From: Paenibacillus albus
GTDB taxonomy: Bacteria; Bacillota; Bacilli; Paenibacillales; Paenibacillaceae
DNA length: 64,000 nucleotides
Direction: 5' to 3'
NCBI RefSeq assembly: GCF_003952225.1
Contig: NZ_CP034437.1
Location: 3,401,001-3,465,000, forward strand
Shown here: piece by piece, positions 37,090-44,051 of the stretch
Layout: each line of letters starts with the position of its first letter
Position numbering within the stretch: position 1 is the first letter of the stretch
The notes under the pieces: model-generated
Seen by the model: the letters and a program-made list of their open reading frames with translations, nothing else
Databases searched by the model: none
What the model was told of the DNA's origin: nothing
Program-made: the position numbers and the translations under genes

Positions 37090-37474
37090 ACGCTGGCTAT
37101 ACGTCATAGCAGCGGGAGCTGTAATCGTGCTGGGTCTCGCGGTTAGGCGTTACTCGGAGGCTCTGCCAAGATGGATTGCCGAGCATGCGGGAGATTCGCT
37201 GTGGGCGAGTATGATCTACTTCGGAATTCGCTTCTTCATCTACAGGCAGAGCCTCATAGCAGCTGCAGTGATTAGCTTGTGCTTCTGTTTCGCAGACGAA
37301 TTCAGCCAGCTGTATCAAGCGGACTGGATAAACCAGATTCGTGACACGACACTCGGGGCGCTTATTCTTGGACATGGCTTTCTAGTTGTCGATCTGATTC
37401 GGTATACCGTAGGCATTGGGGCTGCATACAGCGTTGACCGCTGGCTGCTCCAATTGAAACGGCATTCATTCTAG
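37052..37474 (+). CDS. DUF2809 membrane protein
   Basis: 140-aa membrane protein with about four hydrophobic segments. Family features: GLAVRRYSEALPRWIAEHAGD, IYFGIRFF, DEFSQLYQADWINQIRDT and LGALILGHGFLVVDLIRY. Function unknown; related in form to VanZ-like proteins. It begins inside the 3' end of the DUF3900 gene (38-bp overlap) behind AAGAAAGAG, so it is probably coupled to it. Confidence 0.82.
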   Translation: MKQHQCLTTFLTKRWLYVIAAGAVIVLGLAVRRYSEALPRWIAEHAGDSLWASMIYFGIRFFIYRQSLIAAAVISLCFCFADEFSQLYQADWINQIRDTTLGALILGHGFLVVDLIRYTVGIGAAYSVDRWLLQLKRHSF

Positions 37475-37488
37475 AGGAGGCGGTTTGC

Positions 37489-38250
37489 ATGACGCAAACG
37501 AGGAGTGCAAAAGCAGCGATCGTAACAGGGACATCGCGTGGCTTAGGGGAAGCTATCGCAAATCTGCTTATCCAGCAAGGGTATCATGTATACGGGATTG
37601 CACGCTCAGCTCCGGGGGAGTGTCTCGATAAGGAAGCGGAATTCACGAATGTATCTTGTGATCTAGCAGACACTGCGGCGTTGGAAGGAGCCTTCGATTC
37701 TATCGCTCAATCGCTCCGTGCTCAGCCTGTAGAGGAGTTATTGCTAATCAATAATGCTGCTATGCTCGATCCGCTAGGACCGCTGCCTGATCTGGAATCC
37801 GCAGAGATGGCCAAGCATCTGCAGACAAGCCTGCTCGCGCCGATGGTGCTCTGCAGCCGCTTCATCAAGCTTGTTCAGAATCTACATATTCGCGCTTCTA
37901 TCGTGAATGTAACGTCAGGTCTGGGCGAACATTCCGCTCCGTCCATGAGCATGTACTGCAGCGGCAAAGCGGCGATCAATATGTTCACTCGCTGTATCGC
38001 AGATGAGCAATGGGATGCCGCTAACCCGGTCCGGGCGTATGCGTTCGATCCCGGCATGGTAGAAACAGCCATGCAAGTTACTGCGCGCGGTCAGGATCGG
38101 ACGCAGTTCCCGCTACAACGCTTCTTTCAAGAGAGCCACGAGACAGGGAAGCTGCGCCTTGCGTCTGATGTAGCCGCGGAGCTGCTGCGATTGCTTGAAT
38201 TGCCGCACCAGAATGGCAGCGTGTTGAGAGCATTCGAACACAGCTCGTAA
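37489..38250 (+). CDS. SDR family oxidoreductase, benzil reductase (YueD)-like
   Basis: 253-aa short-chain dehydrogenase. Cofactor motif TGTSRGLG (residues 13-20), NNAA motif (LLINNAAM), and catalytic Ser...YxxxK in TSGLGEHSAPSMSMYCSGKAA. The overall pattern (DPGMVETAMQ; SDVAAELLRLL) resembles (S)-benzoin-forming benzil reductase YueD and sepiapterin reductases. GAGGAGG precedes the ATG. Physiological carbonyl substrate unknown. Confidence 0.85.
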   Translation: MTQTRSAKAAIVTGTSRGLGEAIANLLIQQGYHVYGIARSAPGECLDKEAEFTNVSCDLADTAALEGAFDSIAQSLRAQPVEELLLINNAAMLDPLGPLPDLESAEMAKHLQTSLLAPMVLCSRFIKLVQNLHIRASIVNVTSGLGEHSAPSMSMYCSGKAAINMFTRCIADEQWDAANPVRAYAFDPGMVETAMQVTARGQDRTQFPLQRFFQESHETGKLRLASDVAAELLRLLELPHQNGSVLRAFEHSS

Positions 38251-38272
38251 ACGATTACTCCCAATAACGGTC

Positions 38273-38312
38273 AAGAAGCCGAGCCTGCTTGCTGCAGGTT
38301 CAGGCTTCTTTT
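38273..38312 (+). terminator. Terminator after SDR gene
   Basis: Interrupted stem AAGAAGCC..GCCTGC / GCAGG..GGCTTCTT followed by a T-rich tail. Confidence 0.75.
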
Positions 38313-38429
38313 GCTTTTTGCCGAGTATTGGTAAGATGGGATTGGACTGTTCATATTCTGTTCATGATTGCAACGTATATTGAGTGCATGATTTCCCATT
38401 CTAACGACAACCGGAGATGAAGAATTAAG

Positions 38430-39098
38430 ATGACTAAACTATTAATCGTCGATGACGATCCCCATATTCGTGAGCTTATTCGGCTGTTTCTCGCTAGGGA
38501 AGGCTTCGAAATTGTCGAGGCAGGCGATGGCGAAGAAGCACTTCGCATTCTTGAGAATACACAGGTTGACCTTGCTGTTCTCGATGTGATGATGCCGAAA
38601 ATGGACGGTTGGGAGCTGTGCAGGGAACTGCGCGAATCGACCGAGCTTCCTGTGCTCATGCTGACAGCGAAAGGCGAGACGAGCCAGAAGGTAAAGGGCT
38701 TCGAGCTTGGTGCAGATGATTATCTCGTCAAGCCGTTCGAGCCGGTAGAGCTTGTTGCACGCGTGAAGGCGCTGCTCAAGAGGTACAGAATTGCAACATC
38801 GCATACGGTTACCGTCGGCAGCGTGCAGCTTAATCGTTCGACTTATGCGGTTACGATGGACGATACGACGATGACGCTGCCGATGAAGGAGTTCGAGCTG
38901 CTCTTCAAGCTTGCGAGCTATCCGGGAAAAACGTTCTCGCGCGAGCATCTCATCGAGCAGCTATGGGGCTACGACTACGAAGGCGACGAGCGTACCGTCG
39001 ATGTCCATATTAAGCGGCTTCGCGAGAAGTTTCCCGAGGAACGGAGTCGAGTTCGCATCCAGACGATCCGAGGGCTCGGCTACCGGCTGGAGGTTTAA
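38430..39098 (+). CDS. Two-component response regulator, OmpR/PhoB family
   Basis: 222-aa regulator. Receiver domain with acidic pocket VDDDPHIREL, phospho-acceptor Asp in LAVLDVMMPKMDG (about residue 52) and Lys in DDYLVKPF. C-terminal winged helix with LLFKLASYPGKTFSREHLIEQLWGYDYEGDERTVDVH. The pattern resembles haem-sensing HssR, but no hrtAB efflux genes are nearby, so the signal is unassigned. The kinase follows 3 bp after the stop. Confidence 0.9.
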   Translation: MTKLLIVDDDPHIRELIRLFLAREGFEIVEAGDGEEALRILENTQVDLAVLDVMMPKMDGWELCRELRESTELPVLMLTAKGETSQKVKGFELGADDYLVKPFEPVELVARVKALLKRYRIATSHTVTVGSVQLNRSTYAVTMDDTTMTLPMKEFELLFKLASYPGKTFSREHLIEQLWGYDYEGDERTVDVHIKRLREKFPEERSRVRIQTIRGLGYRLEV

Positions 39099-39101
39099 CG
39101 G

Positions 39102-40541
39102 ATGGAAATGCCATTGTGGAAAAGAATACTTGCAGGTCTAGCCGGCATGATCCTTATGAATATTGCAATCTATACGACGTTTACGATCGCTTACACAGGT
39201 GTGTCCTACTACAAAGAGAAGCATAATCATTCCGCCTTAACAGCGGAGCTGGTACATGACGGACAGCTCATTGCAGATATTCTTGCCAGCAAGTCGAGCA
39301 GTGATTGGAAGGATGTGCTGGTGTCTGCGGCGAGCAGCAACGATTACCGGATTGTACTGGTTGACGCAAAGGGAAAAGTGGAGACCTTTGGCGATGCCGA
39401 GAAGGCTGGCAGTCTGCCATCTCAGGAGGTAACTTCGACTGTGCTTGAACGCGGGGAGACGGTGGAGCTGCTGAAGCGTTCGAATCCTTTTGTCAAGGGA
39501 ACTGCGCTTGCGGGCATGAAAGTGAGCAGTGGCGGTCAGTATTATGCGTTATTCATCCAGGAGGAAGCGCCTAGCTTATATCGTGGCTTGCCGCAGCAGC
39601 TGTTTACGGTGTTTCTCGGGTTTCTGCTCTTGTTCATTATTTTACTGCTGATCGGCCGGCCTTGGCGGCATCGGGATGGAGCTCGCGTCTATATTAATGC
39701 CATCCGTCGCATGTCGAAAGGGGATTTCTCCGTGTCTATTGCTAAATCCGAGCAAATTCCGCAATTCGGGGAGCTTGCAGCGAGCATTAACGACATGGCA
39801 GCTGAGCTGAGCCAGCTGGAGCAGATGCGTCAAACGTTTATCAGCAACGTCTCTCATGAGATTCAGTCGCCGCTAACCTCAATTCGAGGCTTTGCCAAAG
39901 CGCTGCAGCATGAAGGTATCGATGATGAACAGCGTAATCATTATGCGAGCATTATTGAAAATGAAAGTACAAGACTATCTAAGCTGAGTGACAATCTGCT
40001 GAAGCTGACGACGCTTGAAGCGAGAGATGAGCCGATACGGCTGAAGCCGCTGCGTCTCGATCAGCAGGTGCGTTCGATGATCCTGGCTTGCGAGCCGCTC
40101 TGGATGGACAAGAATATTAATATGGATGTGAACTTGGACGAGGAAGTGACGATTTACGGGGATGATGAACTGCTGTCGCAAGTGTGGATGAACATACTAG
40201 CGAACAGCATGAAGTTTACTCCTGAAGGAGGCACGGTGAGCGTCGAAGTGAAACAGACAGCAGGCGGTGCGAGCGTCTCCATTACAGATACTGGGATCGG
40301 CATCTCCGAAGGCGATTTACCGCATATCTTCGAACGATTCTTTAAGGCGGATAAGTCACGTAACGGCAAATTAGGCGGAAGTGGCCTAGGGCTGTCCATT
40401 GTCAAAAGAATCGTAGATATGCATAACGGAACTGTCACTGCTAACAGCAAAGCGGATGAAGGCACTACGATTACAGTGCTGCTGCCTAGCGGTCCGCCGC
40501 CAATACAGCCTCCACCTCAGCCTCAGCCTAAGCAGAAATGA
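39102..40541 (+). CDS. Sensor histidine kinase with HAMP domain
   Basis: 479-aa membrane kinase: TM helix about 8-30, extracellular sensor about 31-165, TM helix about 166-188, HAMP, then the phospho-acceptor His in FISNVSHEIQSPLTSIRGFA (about 255), N-box, G1 DTGIGISEGDL and G2 GGSGLGLSIV. The last 17 residues are proline-rich (GPPPIQPPPQPQPKQK), an uncommon tail. Partner of the regulator just upstream. Its stop lies in the start of a bidirectional terminator. Confidence 0.9.
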   Translation: MEMPLWKRILAGLAGMILMNIAIYTTFTIAYTGVSYYKEKHNHSALTAELVHDGQLIADILASKSSSDWKDVLVSAASSNDYRIVLVDAKGKVETFGDAEKAGSLPSQEVTSTVLERGETVELLKRSNPFVKGTALAGMKVSSGGQYYALFIQEEAPSLYRGLPQQLFTVFLGFLLLFIILLLIGRPWRHRDGARVYINAIRRMSKGDFSVSIAKSEQIPQFGELAASINDMAAELSQLEQMRQTFISNVSHEIQSPLTSIRGFAKALQHEGIDDEQRNHYASIIENESTRLSKLSDNLLKLTTLEARDEPIRLKPLRLDQQVRSMILACEPLWMDKNINMDVNLDEEVTIYGDDELLSQVWMNILANSMKFTPEGGTVSVEVKQTAGGASVSITDTGIGISEGDLPHIFERFFKADKSRNGKLGGSGLGLSIVKRIVDMHNGTVTANSKADEGTTITVLLPSGPPPIQPPPQPQPKQK

Positions 40542-40583
40542 GAAACGCACTTCCTAGCATCCGCTAGGAGGTGCGTTTCTTCT
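40541..40583. terminator. Bidirectional terminator kinase / threonine synthase
   Basis: Stem AGAAACGCACTTCCTAGC / GCTAGGAGGTGCGTTTCT with ATCC loop between convergent genes. Confidence 0.9.
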
Positions 40584-40584
40584 A

Positions 40585-41811
40585 TTATGACTGTAGCCGC
40601 ACATGCTGGATGCTCTCAGGCAAATCGAGATACGTTCGCAGTGCATCGGAATCTTTCAGGAGATGCCCGGTTACGATACAAGCTGCGGTCTCTTCCGAGT
40701 GGATGGCACCTTCGTTCACCAGCTTGCGCAGTCCGGCAACCGCTGCAGCGGACGCAGGCTCGGCGCCAATGCCTGACCGGTCGATCAGCAGCTTCGCTTC
40801 CATAATCTCGTTGTCGCTTACGGCCGCAGTGACGCCATTCGTAAGGTGAAGCACGTCGCGTGCTTTGCGCCAGCTCGGCGGATTGCCGATATTAAGCGCT
40901 GATGCGACCGTTGAGGGCTTCACTTCTGGCGTCAAGGCATCGCCGCCACTTGCAATCATTTGGTGGAACGGACTCGCACCTTCAGCTTGAATGACCGCGA
41001 CACGCGGCAGCTTGTCAATGAAGCCGAGCGTGTATAGATCATGAAGGCCTTTACCGAGCGCCGATGCATTGCTCAGTGCACCGCCAGGGAGCACGATCCA
41101 ATCCGGCAGCGTCCAGTTCAAGTCTTGAGCGAGCTCAAACACGATGCTCTTCTGGCCTTCAATGCGGTACGGATTAACGGAGTTGCACACGTACAGCCCT
41201 TCAGCTTCAGCGTACTTGTCAAGCCACCGGATTCCGTCATCATAGGTGCCGGTGAATGTCCGAACCTGCGCGCCATAGGCGAGCGTCTGCAGCACTTTGT
41301 TCAGAGCCACATCGCGATCAGGCACGAGTACTACGGAAGTGAGTCCCGCGGTAGCGGCATAGATCGCGAGTGAGGACGATGTGTTGCCAGTTGATGTGCA
41401 TGCAAATTTACGATAACCGAGCGATCGGCCATGAGAGACGGCTGCGGTCATCCCGTTATCCTTGAAGGAACCGCTCGGGTTCTCGCTCTGCGCTTTCAGC
41501 CACAGCTGTCTGACACCAGTGAAGGATCGCACTCGTTCTGATTGATAGAGACCTGTGTTGCCCTCATTGCGGCTAACGATGTACGGCGTCGGAAGGTCTG
41601 GGGCTATGAGCTCCTTATAACGCCAAACGCCGCTTGCCATTAAGGTGTGGCGCTCCGCACGGCGCTCATGGAATTGCCGCTTCAGCAGCTCAACATCTAA
41701 GGCTCTAAAGTCCTGCACGAGCTGAAGTAGTCCTCCGCAATTGCAAGAATACCACATCGGACTAGTGTCCATTCTATATGCCGTATTACAAATGATACAT
41801 GCTGCTCTCAC
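40585..41811 (-). CDS. thrC: Threonine synthase
   Basis: 408-aa PLP enzyme converting O-phosphohomoserine to threonine. N-terminal zinc-ribbon-like cysteines (CIIC near residues 5-8 and CNCGG near 23-27), PLP lysine in NPSGSFKDNGMTAA (about 122-135), and the glycine-rich loop in TSTGNTSSSLA. GTG start behind AAAGGAGG. It stands alone, apart from hom and thrB, and is divergent from a LysR regulator that may control it. Confidence 0.9.
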   Translation of the reverse strand: MRAACIICNTAYRMDTSPMWYSCNCGGLLQLVQDFRALDVELLKRQFHERRAERHTLMASGVWRYKELIAPDLPTPYIVSRNEGNTGLYQSERVRSFTGVRQLWLKAQSENPSGSFKDNGMTAAVSHGRSLGYRKFACTSTGNTSSSLAIYAATAGLTSVVLVPDRDVALNKVLQTLAYGAQVRTFTGTYDDGIRWLDKYAEAEGLYVCNSVNPYRIEGQKSIVFELAQDLNWTLPDWIVLPGGALSNASALGKGLHDLYTLGFIDKLPRVAVIQAEGASPFHQMIASGGDALTPEVKPSTVASALNIGNPPSWRKARDVLHLTNGVTAAVSDNEIMEAKLLIDRSGIGAEPASAAAVAGLRKLVNEGAIHSEETAACIVTGHLLKDSDALRTYLDLPESIQHVRLQS

Positions 41812-41883
41812 CCTTGTAGAATCCTCCTTTAAGCTTCATTAATTAGCTGTAGACTTGATTGGTGGAGTCGTTCTACTACTACT

Positions 41884-41898
41884 ATAAGTTGAAATCAT
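41884..41898. promoter_or_regulatory. Secondary LysR-type site
   Basis: ATAAGTTGAAATCAT matches the perfect site at 41931 at 12 of 15 positions and lies 47 bp away, toward thrC. Confidence 0.4.
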
Positions 41899-41930
41899 AT
41901 ATAATTTTAATACATATATATTTGATATTA

Positions 41931-41945
41931 ATAACTTGAAGTTAT
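41931..41945. promoter_or_regulatory. LysR-type binding site (T-N11-A palindrome)
   Basis: ATAACTTGAAGTTAT is a perfect 7+1+7 palindrome containing T-N11-A, in the thrC/lysR divergent gap, about 50 bp before the LysR start. Confidence 0.6.
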
Positions 41946-41996
41946 GAATTAGAGGATGGCAAATATGCAGAGGGCAATTAAGCGGAGGGACGAAAA

Positions 41997-42905
41997 GTGC
42001 AATTGAATCTCTATGGGCTAATTGTATTTCATCATGTTGCGACGACTGGAAGTGTGACGAGAGCTGCCGAGGCTCTCTCTATTAGCCAGCCTGCAGTAAC
42101 TGCGCATGTGCGCAATATGGCTGCGGAGCTTGGCGTGACGCTTCTGGCGCCAAGAGGGAGAGGCATTCTGCTCACAGAAGCGGGAGAGCGGTTAGCCGCG
42201 CATGCGTCGAGAATGTTCGCGCTTGAACAGGACATCGTCCGCGATATGTCGGCATTTCGCGATGGAACGGTGGGCAGGCTGCGAATCGCCGCGACTTCGC
42301 TGCCTGCGAATTTCCTGCTGCCCGAGCCTATTGCAGCATTTAAGCGTGATTTTCCTGAAGTATCCGTGATCATGGAGACGCGTAACGCGAATGACGCGAT
42401 GGAAGCCTTGTATCAATATGAAGCGGACATAGCGGTGATTGGTGGAAGAGGAGAAGCACGTGAAGAATTGACACAGCTTGTGCTTCTGGAGGATGAGCTG
42501 TGGTTCGTCGCCTCGCGAGCTCATGCGTTAGCAGGTCAAACTGTTTCACTTGGCGAACTGTTCAAAGAGCCGTTCATCATGCGCGAGGAAGGTAGTTCGG
42601 CACGCGAACGATTGCTCGCTCTCTGCCGCATCCATGGTGCAGCCATACCAGAAACTGCGATTCAAGTGAGCGGTGTTCACGAATCGCTTCATGCGGTTGA
42701 AGCTGGACTCGGTATTTCATTCGTCTCTTCGTTAGAAGCTCGGCGAGCGATATTAAGGGGAGAGCTGGCAAGAATTCAGGTAGCAGGCGGAGCGGAATTG
42801 CTTAATCCCATCGTATTGTACACGAGAGCGGGGGAGAAGCTCCCGCCAGCCGCGCAGCAGTTTGTGGATGTTATGTTGAGACAAATGAACAGCGTATCAA
42901 ATTGA
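41997..42905 (+). CDS. LysR family transcriptional regulator
   Basis: 302-aa LTTR. N-terminal winged helix (residues 1-60: VATTGSVTRAAEALSISQPAVTAHVRNM) and a C-terminal periplasmic-binding-like effector domain. Closest in appearance to CysL/CbbR-type regulators, so a sulfur or carbon metabolite could be the effector; this is inference. GTG start with GGAGGGAC upstream. Divergent from thrC with two likely binding sites between them. Confidence 0.88.
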   Translation: MQLNLYGLIVFHHVATTGSVTRAAEALSISQPAVTAHVRNMAAELGVTLLAPRGRGILLTEAGERLAAHASRMFALEQDIVRDMSAFRDGTVGRLRIAATSLPANFLLPEPIAAFKRDFPEVSVIMETRNANDAMEALYQYEADIAVIGGRGEAREELTQLVLLEDELWFVASRAHALAGQTVSLGELFKEPFIMREEGSSARERLLALCRIHGAAIPETAIQVSGVHESLHAVEAGLGISFVSSLEARRAILRGELARIQVAGGAELLNPIVLYTRAGEKLPPAAQQFVDVMLRQMNSVSN

Positions 42906-42967
42906 GGTAAGTTTCTTGTTTGGCCATGGCAGAAGAAAGGGTATCTTCTAAGTGATGGTAAGATGGT

Positions 42968-43150
42968 TTACCTGAAATTTCGCTCGAGTATGAACTTAAT
43001 TTGTTCTATTTTACCCCGTGGTATGTATCGGTTGATGAGGATTAGGTCTTCAAAAGGTACAAAGCAGTATTTAGCATGTGAGCCATCAACAATCAGCTTA
43101 TTAGCGAGTATCCATTGCCTCTTGCCGGACCATTCTAACGTACGTGTCCG
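42968..43150 (-). pseudogene. Possible remnant of an unknown gene
   Basis: 60-codon open frame with no start codon, reading WSGKRQWILANKLIVDG, then FVPFEDLILINRYIPRGK and ending ILERNFR. The composition looks protein-like, but no family was recognised. It may equally be a chance frame in the 277-bp gap before the azoreductase. Confidence 0.25.
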
Positions 43151-43163
43151 TCATTCTAACATA
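43131..43163. repeat. Direct repeat upstream of azoreductase
   Basis: CATTCTAACGTA and CATTCTAACATA, 21 bp apart start to start (two helical turns), ending 19 bp before the azoreductase ATG. Placed to be an operator. Confidence 0.5.
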
Positions 43164-43182
43164 GAGGCAGGGATCGTTCATT

Positions 43183-43842
43183 ATGGCTAAGCTTCTGTAT
43201 ATTACTGCGCATCCGCACGATCATCAAGCTTCGTACAGTATGGCTGTCGGTCAAGCATTCATTGAATCTTACCGCGAATCACATCCGCAGGATGAAATCG
43301 TGCATTTGGACTTGTACAAGATGGATATTCCGCATATTGATGCGGATGTATTCAGCGGCTGGGGCAAGCTTCGCAGCGGCGGGGAGTTCAGCTCATTGTC
43401 AGGCGATGAACAGAAGAAGGTCGCGAGGCTAGGCGAAATTGTAGAGCAGTTCGTCTCAGGAGACAAGTATGTATTCGTCACGCCAATGTGGAACTTCTCT
43501 TATCCGCCGATCATGAAGGCCTATATTGACTCGATCTGCGTAGCGGGCAAAACCTTCAGCTATACCAAGGAAGGACCTGTCGGGCTGCTCAAAGGGAAGT
43601 CTGCTATTCATATTCAAGCGCGAGGCGGCGTTTATACGGAAGGTCCTGCGGCAGGACTGGAATGCGGCCATCGCCACTTGAATGCAATCATGATGTTCGT
43701 CGGCATTACCGATTTCAAAGGAATCTTCGTTGAGGGCATGAACGCGATGCCGGAGAATGCCGCGGAGATTAAGGAAAAAGCGATTGCCGAAGCGAAGAAG
43801 GAAGCAAAGGTGTTTGGCGCTGCCGCTACCGCAAAGGTATAA
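43183..43842 (+). CDS. azoR: FMN-dependent NADH-azoreductase
   Basis: 219-aa flavodoxin-like quinone/azo reductase. Flavin-binding motifs are visible: [20 protein letters not shown] at the start, [17 protein letters not shown] (about 101-117) and IQARGGVY. Such enzymes reduce quinones and azo compounds with NADH, often induced by thiol or quinone stress. A direct repeat just upstream may be its operator. A terminator follows. Confidence 0.93.
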   Translation: MAKLLYITAHPHDHQASYSMAVGQAFIESYRESHPQDEIVHLDLYKMDIPHIDADVFSGWGKLRSGGEFSSLSGDEQKKVARLGEIVEQFVSGDKYVFVTPMWNFSYPPIMKAYIDSICVAGKTFSYTKEGPVGLLKGKSAIHIQARGGVYTEGPAAGLECGHRHLNAIMMFVGITDFKGIFVEGMNAMPENAAEIKEKAIAEAKKEAKVFGAAATAKV

Positions 43843-43873
43843 CCAATTCTGTCGGTAATTTGAATTGAAAGCT

Positions 43874-43915
43874 AAGCTCCTCCCGGCGCCTATGCGAATG
43901 GAGGAGCTTGGTTTA
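43874..43915 (+). terminator. Terminator after azoR
   Basis: 10-bp stem AAGCTCCTCC / GGAGGAGCTT with a 16-nt loop; weak T tract. Confidence 0.65.
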
Positions 43916-43985
43916 CATAGGCCGAGTAGGAAATACATAGAATATTGAGGTTTCGCATGAACGGGAACAACTAATCCGTATTGAT

Positions 43986-44014
43986 TTGATTTCCCAATTA
44001 TTGTTTGATACAAT
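43986..44014 (+). promoter_or_regulatory. Promoter and inverted repeat before second helD
   Basis: TTGATT, 17-bp spacer, TACAAT. The inverted repeat ATTGT-N5-ACAAT (44000-44014) covers the -10 and could be an operator. Confidence 0.6.
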
Positions 44015-44051
44015 CAATTCTCGTTTTTCTGTCATGTGGAGGTGGAATACA

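Noticed and set aside
38430..40541. Haem-sensing HssRS assignment for the two-component system
   Set aside because: The regulator looks similar, but hrtAB efflux genes are absent from the neighbourhood, so the signal is left open.
42963..43190. 75-codon plus-strand frame before azoR
   Set aside because: Its end overlaps the azoR start, it has no binding site, and its composition is irregular. The opposite strand looks more protein-like, and that too is weak.
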